A stretch of 64,000 bases of DNA, taken from NCBI GenBank assembly GCA_009760855.2, contig WPIO01000103.1, positions 1,196,001 to 1,260,000 of the forward strand. The letters run 5' to 3'. How positions within the stretch are numbered: the first letter of the stretch is position 1; every line of letters begins with the position of its first letter. Source of the stretch: Cristatella mucedo. Lineage: Eukaryota > Bryozoa > Phylactolaemata > Cristatellidae. Of the stretch, positions 1-11,435 are shown piece by piece. Under the pieces are notes generated by a model. That model was not told the origin of the DNA. It saw nothing but the letters and a program-made list of their open reading frames with translations, and ran no database searches. A program made the position numbers and the translations under genes.

Positions 1-120
1 CTAGTACTCACGTGCTAAAAATCTGTGTTGCGTGTCAACTGAACTTTCAAGTACTTGAACTGTCATCTTCCGTTTCATTTTCTAAGAATCTTATGCAAGA
101 AATATTGTGTTTTACTGTGC
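1..120 (+). other. 3' UTR remnant of an upstream tetraspanin copy
   Basis: No ORF here is credible. The sequence aligns by eye with the 3' UTR of tetraspanin gene B (about 42,660-42,780), with shared CTGTGTNGC and AAGAAATA blocks, and continues into sequence like the 3' flank of gene A. The inference is that a further tetraspanin copy ends just left of the window. No coding exon of it is visible. Confidence 0.45.
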
Positions 121-943
121 AACAAGTTATGCTTCTACCCGGTGTACCTCCAAGCAGTAATTAATTGTATTCAGCCCCAAAAGGCAAATATTTTATTCAG
201 ACGGGAACTCACGCTTCATTTTTTCAGTCAATTAAACAGAAACTCATATTTTTTCTGGTTAATGTTTTTACACTTGCGTTTAAGAGCGAGCTAATGAAAT
301 TTCTGCCAGCTTGCACAAGAGCTCGAATGTTGCACAACACCGGTCAAAATTAAAATTGTTACTGACTTGATAAGGCCCTAATCTATAGTATTTAGGTGTG
401 CTGAACACGAATATAACCCTATTTTGTTTTCCTGCTAGTTTTAAATTTATTTCATATAGGTTATTTTCTATGTTTCCCCGTGTAATTTTATCAAGTAGGA
501 CTGCAACTACAGCCTACGTAAGCCTAGACTGATATGAAATTGCATCCTATTACATAGTAACATCATGCAAAAATCATCTTGAGTCGATTGCATCATTTTC
601 AGTCGAATTTAATAATGCCAGGCGGCTGCTGCAGTAAGCTGACGTCGTTAAACCCAGTCTGAAAGGTTGAACATTTAAATTGGTTCAGACTTTGTACGAG
701 ACAGTTTAAGCTACCGTTACATGAACTAGCATTATTTTATCCGTTGAGGTACAATGCGGAATAGTAATGCCTCAAAATTGCGTTAATACCATGGACATTT
801 GTTGATATATTTGTGGGGAAGTGACAGTTGCCAAGCAAATGAAAAGTATCACTTCTCAAGTGAGCGAGGCATAACATCTTTACTTCAAATGCAAGGTTAT
901 GACAAAGAGTAGCTTTTGACACAAAATATATGCTGTGCAACAT
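121..943. other. Duplicated intergenic spacer, no gene
   Basis: Positions 168-340 match 24,754-24,905 downstream of gene A, and 540-940 match about 42,880-43,270 downstream of gene B. Both matches include the blocks GTAAGCTGACGTC and TTATTTTATCC. This is spacer of the tandem array. The short ORFs are not conserved between copies. Confidence 0.6.
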
Positions 944-1425
944 GTATGCATGTATCTCCGTCTGTAACCCCACAAAGCCATAAAGACTAGGCGGGTGTTA
1001 TGCAGTGGAGCTTTGCATAGCGCACTCACAGCCCAAGCGGCTTTTGGTACGCATTCGATAGCCAACAGACTTCGTCTCACGCAACAAAGAGAAAGTGGGA
1101 AGCATAGCAGAGTCACGAGAGCAGTTGAGGTAGTGACTAGCGTAGAAGTAGCAGCTCATGACCTCTGAAAAGGATGAGCCACAGTCGGCAGCAGGAGAGT
1201 AGTTTTCACTGCGTAAGAATTGTGGAAGCGAGTTCCACAGCCAAGGACCTGCAGAGCTAAAGCTTCTTTCGCCAAGGGTCTTTAAGCGGAGGAATAGAAC
1301 TGCTAAGTTATTGTCCACACAGGACCTGATAACGCGAAGAGGCTGAAACGGGTGCAGCAGTTCAGCTAGGTATGAATGAGCCGAGCCGTGGCGGGCATGT
1401 TGAGTCAGCGTAAGAACCTAACATC
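944..1425 (-). mobile_element. LINE family A, 5'-truncated 3' end
   Basis: On the minus strand it encodes the C-terminal end of a non-LTR retrotransposon reverse transcriptase protein (RSFSSAGPWLWNSLPQFL, then LLRETKSVGYRMRT). A stop follows, then the family 3' UTR with ACTTT(G)TGG and GACGGAGATAC. The matching spacer after gene B (about 43,255-43,290) lacks the insert, which gives the boundaries. It is intact over this stretch but lacks the RT core and endonuclease, so it is dead on arrival. Confidence 0.85.
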
Positions 1426-2430
1426 TTTCAGTGATTGGACGGCAAAATACCGTTTGCAGTTCCCAATGGTGTGGAGAGAGCCAAGCAACAACATGAATGA
1501 CCTTCACTTCTGCTATGTTCTCCCTCTTTCGGATGGAATAACGAAGTAAAAGAAGTCGAGAATAGTCTAACCAAACATTCCGTCTGAATTGACCAAATGA
1601 ACAACTCTTATTTAAGAAACTCTAGCACGGAACATTCTCTTGATTCATCTGATGATGTCAAGAGTGATTCGAATTGTTGCCAATGGAATCTTCCCAAAAA
1701 CTGCAAATAACTACTAGAAGACTTGCTGTATCAGTATGCATCTAGTAATGTAGCAATAATGCATGGAGCAAAAAAATCTTGGTTCTCACAAGTAGTCTAC
1801 TACTTCATTTTGTCAAAGTTCTAGCCATAGACTTATTACTATTGGCACGTATTTCGTGATGTTAATATTAATTTAGTGCACGTTACAAAAAATATTTGAG
1901 CAAATTTTGAAATTCGGCAGTCATATTAGTATTGAGCACTTAAAAATTTAGGAAAAATTACTAGTTTTATTTCAGTAACATGACTCTTGCGAAGATATGT
2001 TGACCATTCGCAATAGAACTCCAGTGAATGAGCGGGGAAAAGGGCCACTATGGCGAGTGTGCAGCGACCATCGTCCCGCAGGGTGCGATTTTGATTGAAA
2101 TCCCTCCCAAGATATCGATAGAGGATTTAGCCGAGTATGAGGGCATTGTTCCCGGAAAAGTGAGAGCACTCAGTTTTTCACGAATTACTAAAACTTCATG
2201 ATCGTTTTCTCCGTCGTAGAGCGATGAAGTAGGCGAGTAGAAAGCCACGCATCCATCAATCCATACCTTCTTAGCATGCATTACGTCGACCAAGTTCTGT
2301 TTTTCTTTTAGCCGCCGATGGAGCCAAATTTTTCCATGCTACCGCTCCCATCGTTTTATATTTATTTTAAACGCAATACTCAATGGCCAATGCAATTCAA
2401 ACTAACCGCTCATACTGATGCCATTCAAGG
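1426..2430. other. Array spacer with unexplained coding-like patch
   Basis: Homologous in part to 43,285-43,930 downstream of gene B. Inside it, 2,030-2,203 on the + strand reads as an open 57-codon frame rich in plausible residues (TIVPQGAILIEIPP). The - strand is also open over about 2,048-2,326 (around 93 codons, KVWIDGCVAFYSPTSSLYDG). I recognise neither. At most one can be coding. A decayed transposon gene is the likeliest reading. Confidence 0.3.
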
Positions 2431-2859
2431 CTATCACAACTTATCGCAACTCGGCACATACAACTTGTCGCCACTCTTCAGTTTGCTCACTTATAAGTCT
2501 GTAATTCCAGAGTGTTTACGGTTAATTAGGGTTCTCTTTGGGCAGCTTGAGGCTCAAAACTTGTGCAGAGTGATATTTCTGAAAATATCCTAATATCAGC
2601 ACGCAAGCGTCGTATAACAATCAAGCACCTCACCAAGCGTCCTCATTATATTTCAAGTTCCTTATACCTAACGATGCACAACTATCTGAGGCGCCATGAG
2701 GCTGAGTAAATCTCACCAAGGTTACGCCGATGCCCACACGACCTGTCGCGTCCTCAGAGGCAACCCGTCATGCTAACGTACCAGCGACATTAAACATTAG
2801 CAGCGAGCTACCACTTCGCGAAAAATGTATGCGGGTTGCTACTGAAGCCCAGCTAAGCA
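2431..2859. other. No gene seen
   Basis: Spacer without a supported ORF or repeat. The corresponding post-B spacer lacks this segment, so it belongs to the material private to the pre-A spacer. Confidence 0.4.
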
Positions 2860-3003
2860 GTAAACCTGCTCAAAATAGTCTGTTGGCTATTGAATGTGTA
2901 CTGAAAGCTACATAGGCTGTGAGTGTACTATACAAAACTCTCCTTCGTAACACCCACATGGTCTGTATGACTTTGTGGAGTTACAGACGGAGATACATAC
3001 GTT
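2860..3003 (+). mobile_element. LINE family A, 3' tail fragment
   Basis: It carries the family A end in degraded form: CTGTTGGCTATTGAATG, GGCTGTGAGTG, CAAAACTCTCC, the ACACCCACATGGTCTGTATG block and GACGGAGATACATAC. Only about 140 bases remain and no open frame is kept. Confidence 0.8.
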
Positions 3004-4450
3004 AGTTGCGTGCACGATCGTCCAATAGCCCATGCAGCATCATTACGGCGGCGTGCACGGTGCGAAATAAGTACCCTGCCCAAATCCACAGCCGCATGTG
3101 TCATCGATTCCTTTTTTCCATATCGACACTGGTCGCTGCCTCACCACGTCCGGTCCTCAGCTGGAGGCACATGCGGCGGGCAACCAAAGTTACGCCTGTC
3201 GAAATAGACACACAAGGACCGTGTGGCTTGTTAAACCACTGCTCGACGCAGTGAACTTGTAACAGAGATGTATGCCGCCGATTTATTTGGGAGAAACAGA
3301 ATTATTGGAGAGAACTCGCTGGATACGAAGCGAATCAGTGCATCGAAGAGAAATCGACGCATCAGGGAGGGTTATTGTACGTGTCAAAAATTGATGTTAA
3401 AGAAACATACAAAATGCAGATTATGTAATAATTAACAGGAGGCCTTTCGCAGATTGACCACATGAGTAACTGTGAAAACTGATTAAGCAGTATGATTAAT
3501 CAACGTAAAATTCGTTAGATTTTAGTTCTTTCAATCCAAATTACCATAAATGTGTATTTATATATGTTGTTATTTGTTCGCACAGCAGAGAGCCAGCCGA
3601 TGCCCAACACCAACAGTTTATTACCAAAGCACGGAGCCGAAGAGCGCACGGCTCCCCTCGGCCCCTACTCTCTCTCGACTCCCCTCTCCTCCACTCCTCC
3701 AGTCCCTTGGTTGACCCCGATGACTCATCGAGGACCACAACAGTGCACCAGCCGATCCTGATGGTGAATCCACCATCTGGCCACCAGCTGGTTACCGGCC
3801 TGTGTCCATGCCGCATCACAGGCGGACCACAGCAGTGCACCGGCCCCTCTCGGTGGTGCTTCTAACAGCTCATCAGTGGCTTATCAGAGGAGCCTGTATA
3901 CATACATACATACGTACAAACGAACTTCATATGTTAAGGCAGGTCTCAGAAGTTTGCGACGTACAAGAGCTAAGGCTTATTAATTAGTCATAAACATGCA
4001 GACTTCGAGCTATGCACATCTTCTTCGGAGCTTTGTGCAAAGTGTGCACGCGCTGAGCATCTTATCCAGGCGATCAAGAGCTTCAAAGAAACCTGGTGAT
4101 TCCTAAACGCTAAAGCGATTCAAAGAGCTTGACGAACTACCATAAGTCCAGTCGCAAAGGACATAAAAGGCTTCCGATTTCACAAAGTGTCGCGAGTGCA
4201 GCCCGTGGAGGAAGCGTTTCGGGGAGTTTTTGAAAATTATTATGCTACATTTCCCAGTAAGAGTCATGTTAAAGTAGCACACGCTTAAACTTGCACCAGT
4301 AGAAAACGAGCGGCGAAGCATTGATTTCAATGATGTCTACTCTTTGAAAAAATGGGCGTTTTAGGCTCTGCCTAAGTTATCTCACTAGGAAGATAGAGAT
4401 AGCTGAGGTAAATTGCATGCTTTCTAAACGCGTTAGTTCGACTGAGAGAA
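3004..4450. other. No gene; GC-richer patches of unknown origin
   Basis: Two patches (3,010-3,260 and 3,590-3,880) are more GC-rich than their surroundings and have no homologue in the post-B spacer. The second holds a short imperfect direct repeat (GACCACAACAGTGCACC near 3,733 and GACCACAGCAGTGCACC near 3,826). Both look like inserted transposon debris that I cannot classify. ORFs here are short and lack recognisable motifs. Confidence 0.35.
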
Positions 4451-4464
4451 AATACGCATCAGTT

Positions 4465-4580
4465 ACATATTATAATTATAATATAATATATATAAGTATA
4501 TATATATATATTAATATATATACTTTATATTATATATATATATATAATTATATATATAATATATATAAGTTATATAACTT
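4465..4580. repeat. AT-rich (TA)n low-complexity tract
   Basis: Nearly pure A/T alternation with many short self-complementary runs. It is flanked by ordinary sequence and would fold on itself as single strand. Confidence 0.9.
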
Positions 4581-5397
4581 ATTATTAACCCGGGGATATG
4601 CGGCTGCAGAGGTCTTAGAGCAGTCTTTTAAGGTATGCAATTTTCTTTAAGGCATTTAAGTTTTTTAGTGAACATTTTATGTAAAGCTGAAAAATGCATG
4701 TCACACCCCTTTCATTTTATATTGCGGAACTTTAAGAGAACGTACTTAGTTTTGGCGAACGATTACGGCAGTTCTAGTATTCTGGTGCTATAGAGAGAGG
4801 TTTTATACGACTCCTTGAGCAGAGAGCTTGCGTTGCGTCATAACCTCGTATGGCAAGTGAGTTCTATCGCCACGCTAACTAATGCAGTGGTAAGTCCTCC
4901 CTTATCTCATCGGATGCGACATCAGTGTGAATATCTCGCACTGAGTCTCCTTCATTAGGAACGGTGATCCAGACAGGAATTTTTATTTTGCTGCTATCTT
5001 CGCTGTGACTATTTATGAGCTGTCCTTAGATATGCAACACAAAACCGGACCTGCTTAGCATAAGGTGCGATGTCGCCATTAGTCGATACCTACCGGCGGC
5101 GGGCCTTCTGCGGAGGGTCAGCGAGAACATTCCTGCATCCAGCGTTCGCCATATCAGCAGCTCGGCTATCAAACCTACGACCCGTAATTTAAAAGCGCTG
5201 AAGAGCACTCGTTGCGGTAGTAGCCCACCCGCCGTGGCCCAGCACGTTTCGAAACGTCGACCGGCGGCCGTTACTAAGGTCCAATTCAGATTCGAAGGGC
5301 CCGGGTCCGCCGGGCCGGATACACGCCGACGTGAATACAAGCCACTTTATCGCCGTCGTCCAGTTCATGGACAGCCTCTTATTTCTTTGCAGCAAAT
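4581..5397. other. No gene; GC-rich segment 5,040-5,390
   Basis: The GC-rich part ends exactly where a family B LINE tail begins. It could be the 5' part of that insertion or an unrelated fragment. No domain is recognisable in any frame. Confidence 0.3.
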
Positions 5398-5466
5398 GTA
5401 AAGCGCCTAGAAAGAGATTACGTTCTCTGATGGCGCTTTATCAAGTGCATTATTATTATTATTAAC
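5398..5466 (+). mobile_element. LINE family B, 3' tail
   Basis: Carries the family B terminal block: AGCAAATGTAAAGCGCC, TAGAAAGAGATT, GGCGCTTTATCAAGTGC, ending in (ATT)n. It directly abuts the 5' side of a family A LINE. Confidence 0.85.
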
Positions 5467-6602
5467 CACCTACTAAATGTCCGCTCGCTAAAAACCAAGC
5501 GTTACTTATCTGCAATCAGGTGGTCCAAAAGAAGCGATATGCATTTCTGCTTACCAAAACCTGGATGACGCCTTATTCCAGTAGCTGCATTTCTGAGACC
5601 ACTACACCCGGGTTCTCATTCTGTCAGTCCATGCGTTCTGACAAGGTTGGTGGATGGGTTGCAATGGTTTTTAGCAAATCGTTTGGCTATAAGATGTGCA
5701 GTTTCTCGCATGGGTCATCGTTTGAATCAGTTGCAATCAAGTCTTCATCAAAGAAATACATCTCACTGTTGTGACATACATGCCTCCTTCTGGCTGTCTA
5801 AACTGGTTTGTATAGGAGTTTTCAGAGTTCCTCGCTAAAATATTTGTGTGTGACAGGCCGTTATTGCTTGTAAGAGACTTCAATATTCACGTTGACAACC
5901 CCAGCAACAGCCAGGTCCGCTCATTTCTTGACTGTCTAGAGAATTTTGGTTTGGCCCAACCTGTTAATCATACCACCCACGTCGGTGGCCATATTCTAAA
6001 TCTCGTGATTACTAAGGATATCTTCCCCACTTCGCTTGTGGTGTGCCCGCTGACCCTCTCGGATCATTGTTCGGTCTCGTTTATAGTTCCTGCTCCTTTG
6101 TACGCATATAGTAATGCCGAACTTGTCCAGCGACATAATTAAAAAATCATTGACGCAGATATATTTTTTAATCTGTTTGTGATGCAGGTCTTTTTGATCT
6201 GCACCCAGACTCGACTGACAACCTTGATACCCTCACTGACGCAGTGAACGTGACACTTAAGAGTAGTCTTGACAAGCATACTTCCGTTCATTCTATCCGT
6301 GTACAGAGTCGTGGAGATTCCTTTCAATTTACAAAAAAAACTTCGAAAGATATTTCCCTTCTTCCTTTCTTGTCAAATATTCTTAAAATAATTGTTGATA
6401 AGCAGCTGGTTGAACATATCGAAAAGGAAGAAATTCAGAAACATTGCAATCGGGGTTCAAAAGGCAGCACTCGACTGAAACTGTTTTCCTCCGTGTTAAC
6501 GATGAAATGACACGGCTAGATCTGTCTGCTGCCTTCGACACCATTGATTACGATGTTCGGCTTGAACAATTCACAACAACGATCGGTCTGACAGACGAAG
6601 CA

Positions 6603-6713
6603 TGATTGTACTCACCAATCAATAGCATTTCCCTTTGCAGCAAATGTAAAGCGCCTAGAAAGAGATTGAGTTCTCTGAGGGCGCTTTATCAAGTGCATTA
6701 TTATTATTATTAG
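6603..6713 (+). mobile_element. Nested LINE family B tail in the RT domain
   Basis: A 111 bp family B tail ending in (ATT)n, flanked by the six-base direct repeat GAAGCA (6,597-6,602 and 6,714-6,719). It splits the host RT frame between GLTDEA and the following SYLSYRVQSM. Removing the insert and one repeat restores a continuous frame. Confidence 0.85.
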
Positions 6714-7026
6714 GAAGCACTGGCATGCTTAAATCGTACTTGTCATATCGTGTTCAATCCATGTCATGTGGGGGTCAGATCTCACACACAAGAAGGGTCA
6801 CCTGCGGAGTCTCTCAAGGGTCTGTACTCGGTCCATTGCTATTTTCCATTTATACACAACCTCTGGGAAAAGTGATGAAAGCCCATGGAATAGGAAATAA
6901 CTTTTATGCTGACGATACTCAGTTGTATTTGTCATTCAAACCGTCGGAATCTGCTGCAGCAACTGAGAAACTGCATGCTTGAATTGCCGATATTCGATCC
7001 TGGATGTCGGAAAACTCCTTAAAATT

Positions 7027-7205
7027 GCATGCTGACCCAGTGCATGTAACCCCTAACCATGTTATTCATTTTGTTTGTTTTTCAAGCATGATTTTACTTA
7101 CTATTCTATTGCGTATCACTTTGCAGCAAATGTAAAGCGCCTAGAAAGAGATTAAGTTCTCTGAGGGCGCTTTATCAAGTGCAATATATTATTATTATTA
7201 TTATT
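7027..7205 (+). mobile_element. Nested second LINE family B tail
   Basis: A 179 bp family B 3' end (starting near GCATGCTGACCC, ending in (ATT)n), flanked by the short repeat AAATT (7,022-7,026 and 7,206-7,210). It interrupts the host LINE between SENSLKL and NDDKTELLL. Confidence 0.82.
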
Positions 7206-8142
7206 AAATTAAATGACGATAAAACCGAACTGCTGCTCACAGGACACCCTAAGCTTGTGGCGGGAATGAAAAAGCTTTGCTCTTCTAATAGGTGATGCTG
7301 TTGTGCGACCATCACCACGTGCTCGAAATGTAGGTGCCGTTTTTGACAGCTGCCTAAATTTCCGAAGCTTCATTAGGACTGCTTCTACAGCTAGCCATCA
7401 CGTCGGATCCCTATTCAAGATTAAGAGCTGTCTTCCGCAGTGGCATGTAAAAAATTTAACTAGCTCTTTAGTTCTGTCTCGGCTTGATTATAGCTATTCC
7501 TTTTTGGCTGGGCTACCAAAGAAAGCAATTGGGCCACTGCAGCAGACTACGAATATGGCTGCAAGGCTAGTCTTCAAGTCACAGAGGTTTTAGTACGTGT
7601 CTCCTTTGTTAAAAGAGCTAGAATGGATGCCGGTTGACCAACGAATTTAGAGCAAGTTCTTACGCTGACCCACAAGGCCCACCACGGCTTGGCTCTTTCG
7701 TACCTAGCTGAACTGCTGCATCAGTTTCAGCGGGTTACCATCATGCTTGCGCCCTCAGGTCTTATGTGGACAATAAATTAGCTGTTCCATTCTTCTGCTT
7801 AAAGGCCGTTGGCGACAGAAGCTTTAGCTCTGCACGTCCTAGACTGTGGAACTGGCTTCCACAATTCTTACGCAATGACAACTGCTCTCCTACTGCTGAC
7901 TATGGCACATCTTTTTCAGTGGTCCTGAGCTGCTACTTCCATGCTACTCACTACCTCAACTGCTCTCCTGACTCTTCTATGCTTTCCATTTTCTCTTTTT
8001 TGCGTAAGGCGAAGTCTGCTGGCAACCAAATACGTACCGATAGCCGCCTAGGCTGTGAGTAGGCTATACAAAACTCTCCTGCGTAACACCAACATGGTCT
8101 TTATGACTTTGTGGAGTTACAGACGAAGATACGTTACAATAC

Positions 8143-9333
8143 ATTAAACTTTAGCTCCTCTAGCATTTGTGGTGGCAGTGGTTGCTTGCGATGCTCATCA
8201 CTTGGAATCTGCACTTTGAGCATGCATACCGCCTATCCACCGAGCAGTGGAAATGTATTCTCTGCGTTGCCAGCTACTGTTCAGCTGCTCGTTTGCTAAG
8301 ACGTTGGCTGTACGTGTTAGTTGCCCACCACGTGCCCGTATTTTTTCAAGTATTACCATCTGGACCCATAGAAACTTAAAATAACTGCCTGGTGGATACA
8401 ATGCTCACCGTTTGACAATCATGGTCTTGCACTCGAAACCTGTATCGTATATGATGTGCTTTGATAGAAATGAAGTTCTCCTAAAGCACAACATAAAAGA
8501 ATACTTTTTTCAACTATTGACGCATTGATTTAGAAATATAAAAAAATCCTTTTTATTGTATGTGTACAGCATACCGTTCCAGGATACTTTGAGATATAAA
8601 GGTTCATTTAATAGATGATTTTTTTAAATAAAGTAAGCAACTTCTTTTCAGTACTGCAACTCAGTGCATAATAATTTTGCTGGAATACATTTATGCAAGA
8701 TATTTGTAGTAATAGTTTTTGTTTGAGTTTAAATAAAGATTTCCCCTATAATGATTCTAATTGAGTATCAGCTTGCAGATTGATTACTTTTTATTCAAAT
8801 GGCTTAGAGATTGTTTATAGTTGTATCAGGTCAGAAGTCTTGCTTTATCTGCTGTCATAAATAACTGAACATGTACAAAACGAAGCAAAATACTCTAAAA
8901 TATTTCGGAATATGCCCGATTTAAAGTGACCCAAATGATGCTCTTTTTCATTTCTTATCTAAGCAATGGCAAAGCAAACGAGCATATCCGACGATATGCG
9001 TTATAATACTTAAAATTATCTTAATGAGGACTAAATAATTGAGAGACAAAGACGGGGTGACCTTAATCTATTGTTGTGAGACGGCTGCTTAAGTATATTT
9101 TTCGCACTTATATCTACCTATAAGTCTCACAACAGACCAAAAATTCGTTTCAGAAAGTATCGCCGTTACTAAGTGTGCAATTAAGAGCATTGGCTGCAGG
9201 AATTTGTATTCCTTGCAGAACGTCCTTCCAAGTCCGTCGATGGCGCTCTTCGATTTGGTAAGGAAGCGATGGCTATCGTGGATTATGTTGGATTAAACTG
9301 GATGATGATTAGAAAATATGTAATCCATATACA
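8143..9333. other. Conserved array spacer, no gene
   Basis: From about 8,650 the sequence matches 44,698 onward downstream of gene B, for example GCTGGAATACATTTATGCAAG and AACAAAGACGGGGT-like blocks. The section 8,143-8,640 has no clear homologue. No coding signal is seen. Confidence 0.55.
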
Positions 9334-9478
9334 TGCCGAGCTGGTTTGGTCTAGCGGTTAAGGTGCTCGCCCTGACCAAGGTCTGACTGAGGTCGTGGGC
9401 TCGGGCCCCGAGGCAGATGTGAAGCGCCTGGATAGAGATTCCGTTCTCTTAGGGTGCTATATAAATGAATTATTATAA
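9334..9478 (+). mobile_element. tRNA-headed SINE (SINE1) with family-B-like tail
   Basis: The head fits a tRNA-derived internal Pol III promoter: box A TGGTCTAGCGG at 9,347-9,357 matches the consensus, and box B GGCTCGGGCCC at 9,398-9,408 is close to it. After the head the element reads GAAGCGCCTGGATAGAGATT, then a (TTATTATA) end, resembling the family B LINE tail. The homologous spacer after gene B (about 45,328) lacks it, which supports a discrete insertion. It is not a functional tRNA gene. Confidence 0.8.
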
Positions 9479-9769
9479 ATATTATCTGAAGCGTAAAAGT
9501 AATGCACTCGGGTGAACACACTGTCATATAATGTTGTCGCTGAAGGCATTGAGATGCCTTGCACGCCTTTGAATTTCTTTTAGATTTAATGCCAGTTGAT
9601 TACGAGCTATTTGAATTTCTCAGTAAGACATGTTATTCTTGGCAATTTGTAACTCACTAATAATTGTAAAGCTCGTCTTATCAGTCAACTGGTACAGCAC
9701 AAGTTGCAGCTGTCAATTATAACAAGAACTAATTATAATATTAGTAATGCATTTTTATGGAACCTTCAG

Positions 9770-10146
9770 GTAACTTAATCTCTTTCTAGGCACTTAAAAT
9801 ATGCTACCAAGGAATCTGGTTAATGCGGCAACATACAGAGTGTCAACATGCACAAGCAGGTGGAGAGAAATTTTCAAGGACGCATAAAATGCTGTGAGGA
9901 AAGAAAATGTTATAGCTTCTTTTTAAATATCTCCAGTCGTAATATATCGTGAAGTTTGCCGGAGTAATTTGCATGCTGTGGGAGCATACGAACTAAGGGC
10001 ACTGTGTTCAAGGGATATAGTTCTTTTTCTTGAGGTACAGATAGACAACTTGAGTCAGAAGAGCTGGTTGTGGGATGCCTAGCCTGATCGGGGCTCAGTT
10101 TGAATAGGTAGGCTAGAGCAAGAGAAGTAATCGCACACAACAAGCT
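9770..10146 (-). mobile_element. LINE family B-type 3' fragment, old
   Basis: The minus strand reads a degraded C-terminal region (SLALAYLFKL, SSDSSCLSVP, TVPLVRMLPQHA). The related fragment at 45,636-46,005 occupies the same position in the spacer downstream of gene B, so this insertion predates the duplication. A shorter relative lies at 26,500-26,645. Confidence 0.75.
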
Positions 10147-10814
10147 TTTGATAAAACGCTAACGTTTGCCAAAGGAAATTAATACGTACTTAATTTCTTA
10201 GGCTACTCTAGCTTAAACTTAAACTAATAATCGTTTCCGCTTTCAACTACGAAGAATTACCGCGGACGAAATTAAGCTGCCATACAAGGTTGGGTAATTT
10301 CATTTTTTAAAGTTCACTGCTAGGACCTCGATAACTGCTCGCTAAGGATGCAGCTTCCACAGAGAACCTTCCAAAGAGAACCTAAAGAAAATGGTGTAGC
10401 CACGCTACAATACGGTTCCGCTCCATCCGAGCTCACCGCACTCCGCCCTTCCAACGGGCGCGGTGCGTACCGGCTCGCTAGGCACCGCAGTCAGGCGACA
10501 TCTGATTGCGACAGGTCGGCGCTAGGTCATGTGACCCCGATAGTCCTGCGGCGACCTAGTTTCTGCTTGTTTGTTTACTGGCCCGCGTGGACGCTATCTC
10601 ATCTCTCTCTCTTCTTTTCCCCTACTCTAATCTCTTCTGGCACTCTGGAGCGGCTTATGCGAGGGCTACTTCACATCAGTATGCGCGCTCGCTCACTTGC
10701 GTTCGTCTGCATACTATGCAGCCACCATCGTCATCACTAACACAACTTGATTACGGGAGCTTCGTTCATCATGCCACCGCCGCTGGCGGTACTGGAGCCT
10801 TCTGGAAACTTCTG

Positions 10815-11215
10815 GCTGGGTCTCACTACCCAGCCCGGAGACAGGTCGTGCGGAGGGGTGTAATAAAATCAACTGCTGCACAAGTTTCAGCCTCCTCGTG
10901 CCCTTGGGCCCTCTATGGAAGACGAATTTGCTGTTTAGTTTCTGCTCTCTAGGCGAAACTCCACATCCACAATTCTTACGCCACTTCATCTATCCTGAAT
11001 AGAAGTGCTGAATTCGATCCTTTCAAGCGGTCCTGAGCTGCCGCTACCGTGATAGTCACTTCCTCGACTGCCATCCTGACTCAGCTGCGCTTCTAACTTT
11101 CTATTCGTTGCGCGAGACGATGCCTGTTAGAATATAGTCTCTTGCGTAGCACCCACTTACGCTTGGTGGCTTTGCGGAGCTACCCGAGTGATGGACGGAG
11201 ATACATTGCATTAGC
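10815..11215 (+). mobile_element. Diverged LINE family A end, shared with B flank
   Basis: Degraded family A 3' end (CTGAGCTGC, GACGGAGATACATTGCATT) without an open frame. The same old copy is found at about 27,250-27,835 in the 5' flank of gene B, so it was present before the array duplicated. Confidence 0.6.
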
Positions 11216-11229
11216 TGTTGTACGTTGTT

Positions 11230-11435
11230 GTACTCGCCACCTCAACTGCTCTCCTGACTCTGCTATGCTTCCCACTTTCTCTTTGTTGCGTGAGACGAAG
11301 TCTGTTGGCTACCGAATGCGTACCGAAAGGCGCTTAGGCTGTGAGTGCGCTATGCAAAACTCTCCAGCGTAACACCCATGTGGTCTGTATGACTTTGTGG
11401 AGTTACAGACGGAGATACAGATACATTACGTCAGA
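11230..11435 (+). mobile_element. LINE family A tail, private to the A flank
   Basis: Well-preserved family A end: CTCCTGACTCTGCTATGC, LLRETKSVGYRMRTERRLGC, stop, 3' UTR and GATACATTACG. The B flank at about 27,840 runs straight across this position, so the insertion followed the duplication. Confidence 0.8.

Larger units (their letters stand above)
5468..8142 (+). mobile_element. LINE family A, longest copy, with two nested inserts
   Basis: Non-LTR retrotransposon of the CR1/L2/jockey-like superfamily. Domains are in order but broken by stops and frameshifts. The apurinic-type endonuclease has LNVRSLKTKR near 5,470, LLTKTWM near 5,550, RDFNIH near 5,877, and the terminal SDH near 6,060. Reverse transcriptase pieces follow: DLSAAFDTID near 6,520, VSQGSVLGPLLF near 6,810, and the catalytic YADDTQ near 6,905. 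The conserved C-terminal region (LSRLDYSYSFLAGLPKKA, RLWNWLPQFL) ends near 8,060, and the 3' UTR ends near 8,142. Two family B tails interrupt the RT. The copy is inactive, but it is the best template here for the family. Confidence 0.88.

Noticed and set aside
9334-9478. tRNA gene
   Set aside because: A and B boxes are present, but the head does not fold as a full cloverleaf by eye and it continues into a LINE-like tail. It is a SINE.
10348-10740. 130-codon ORF upstream of gene A
   Set aside because: No conservation of the frame in the gene B flank, odd composition, and no domain.
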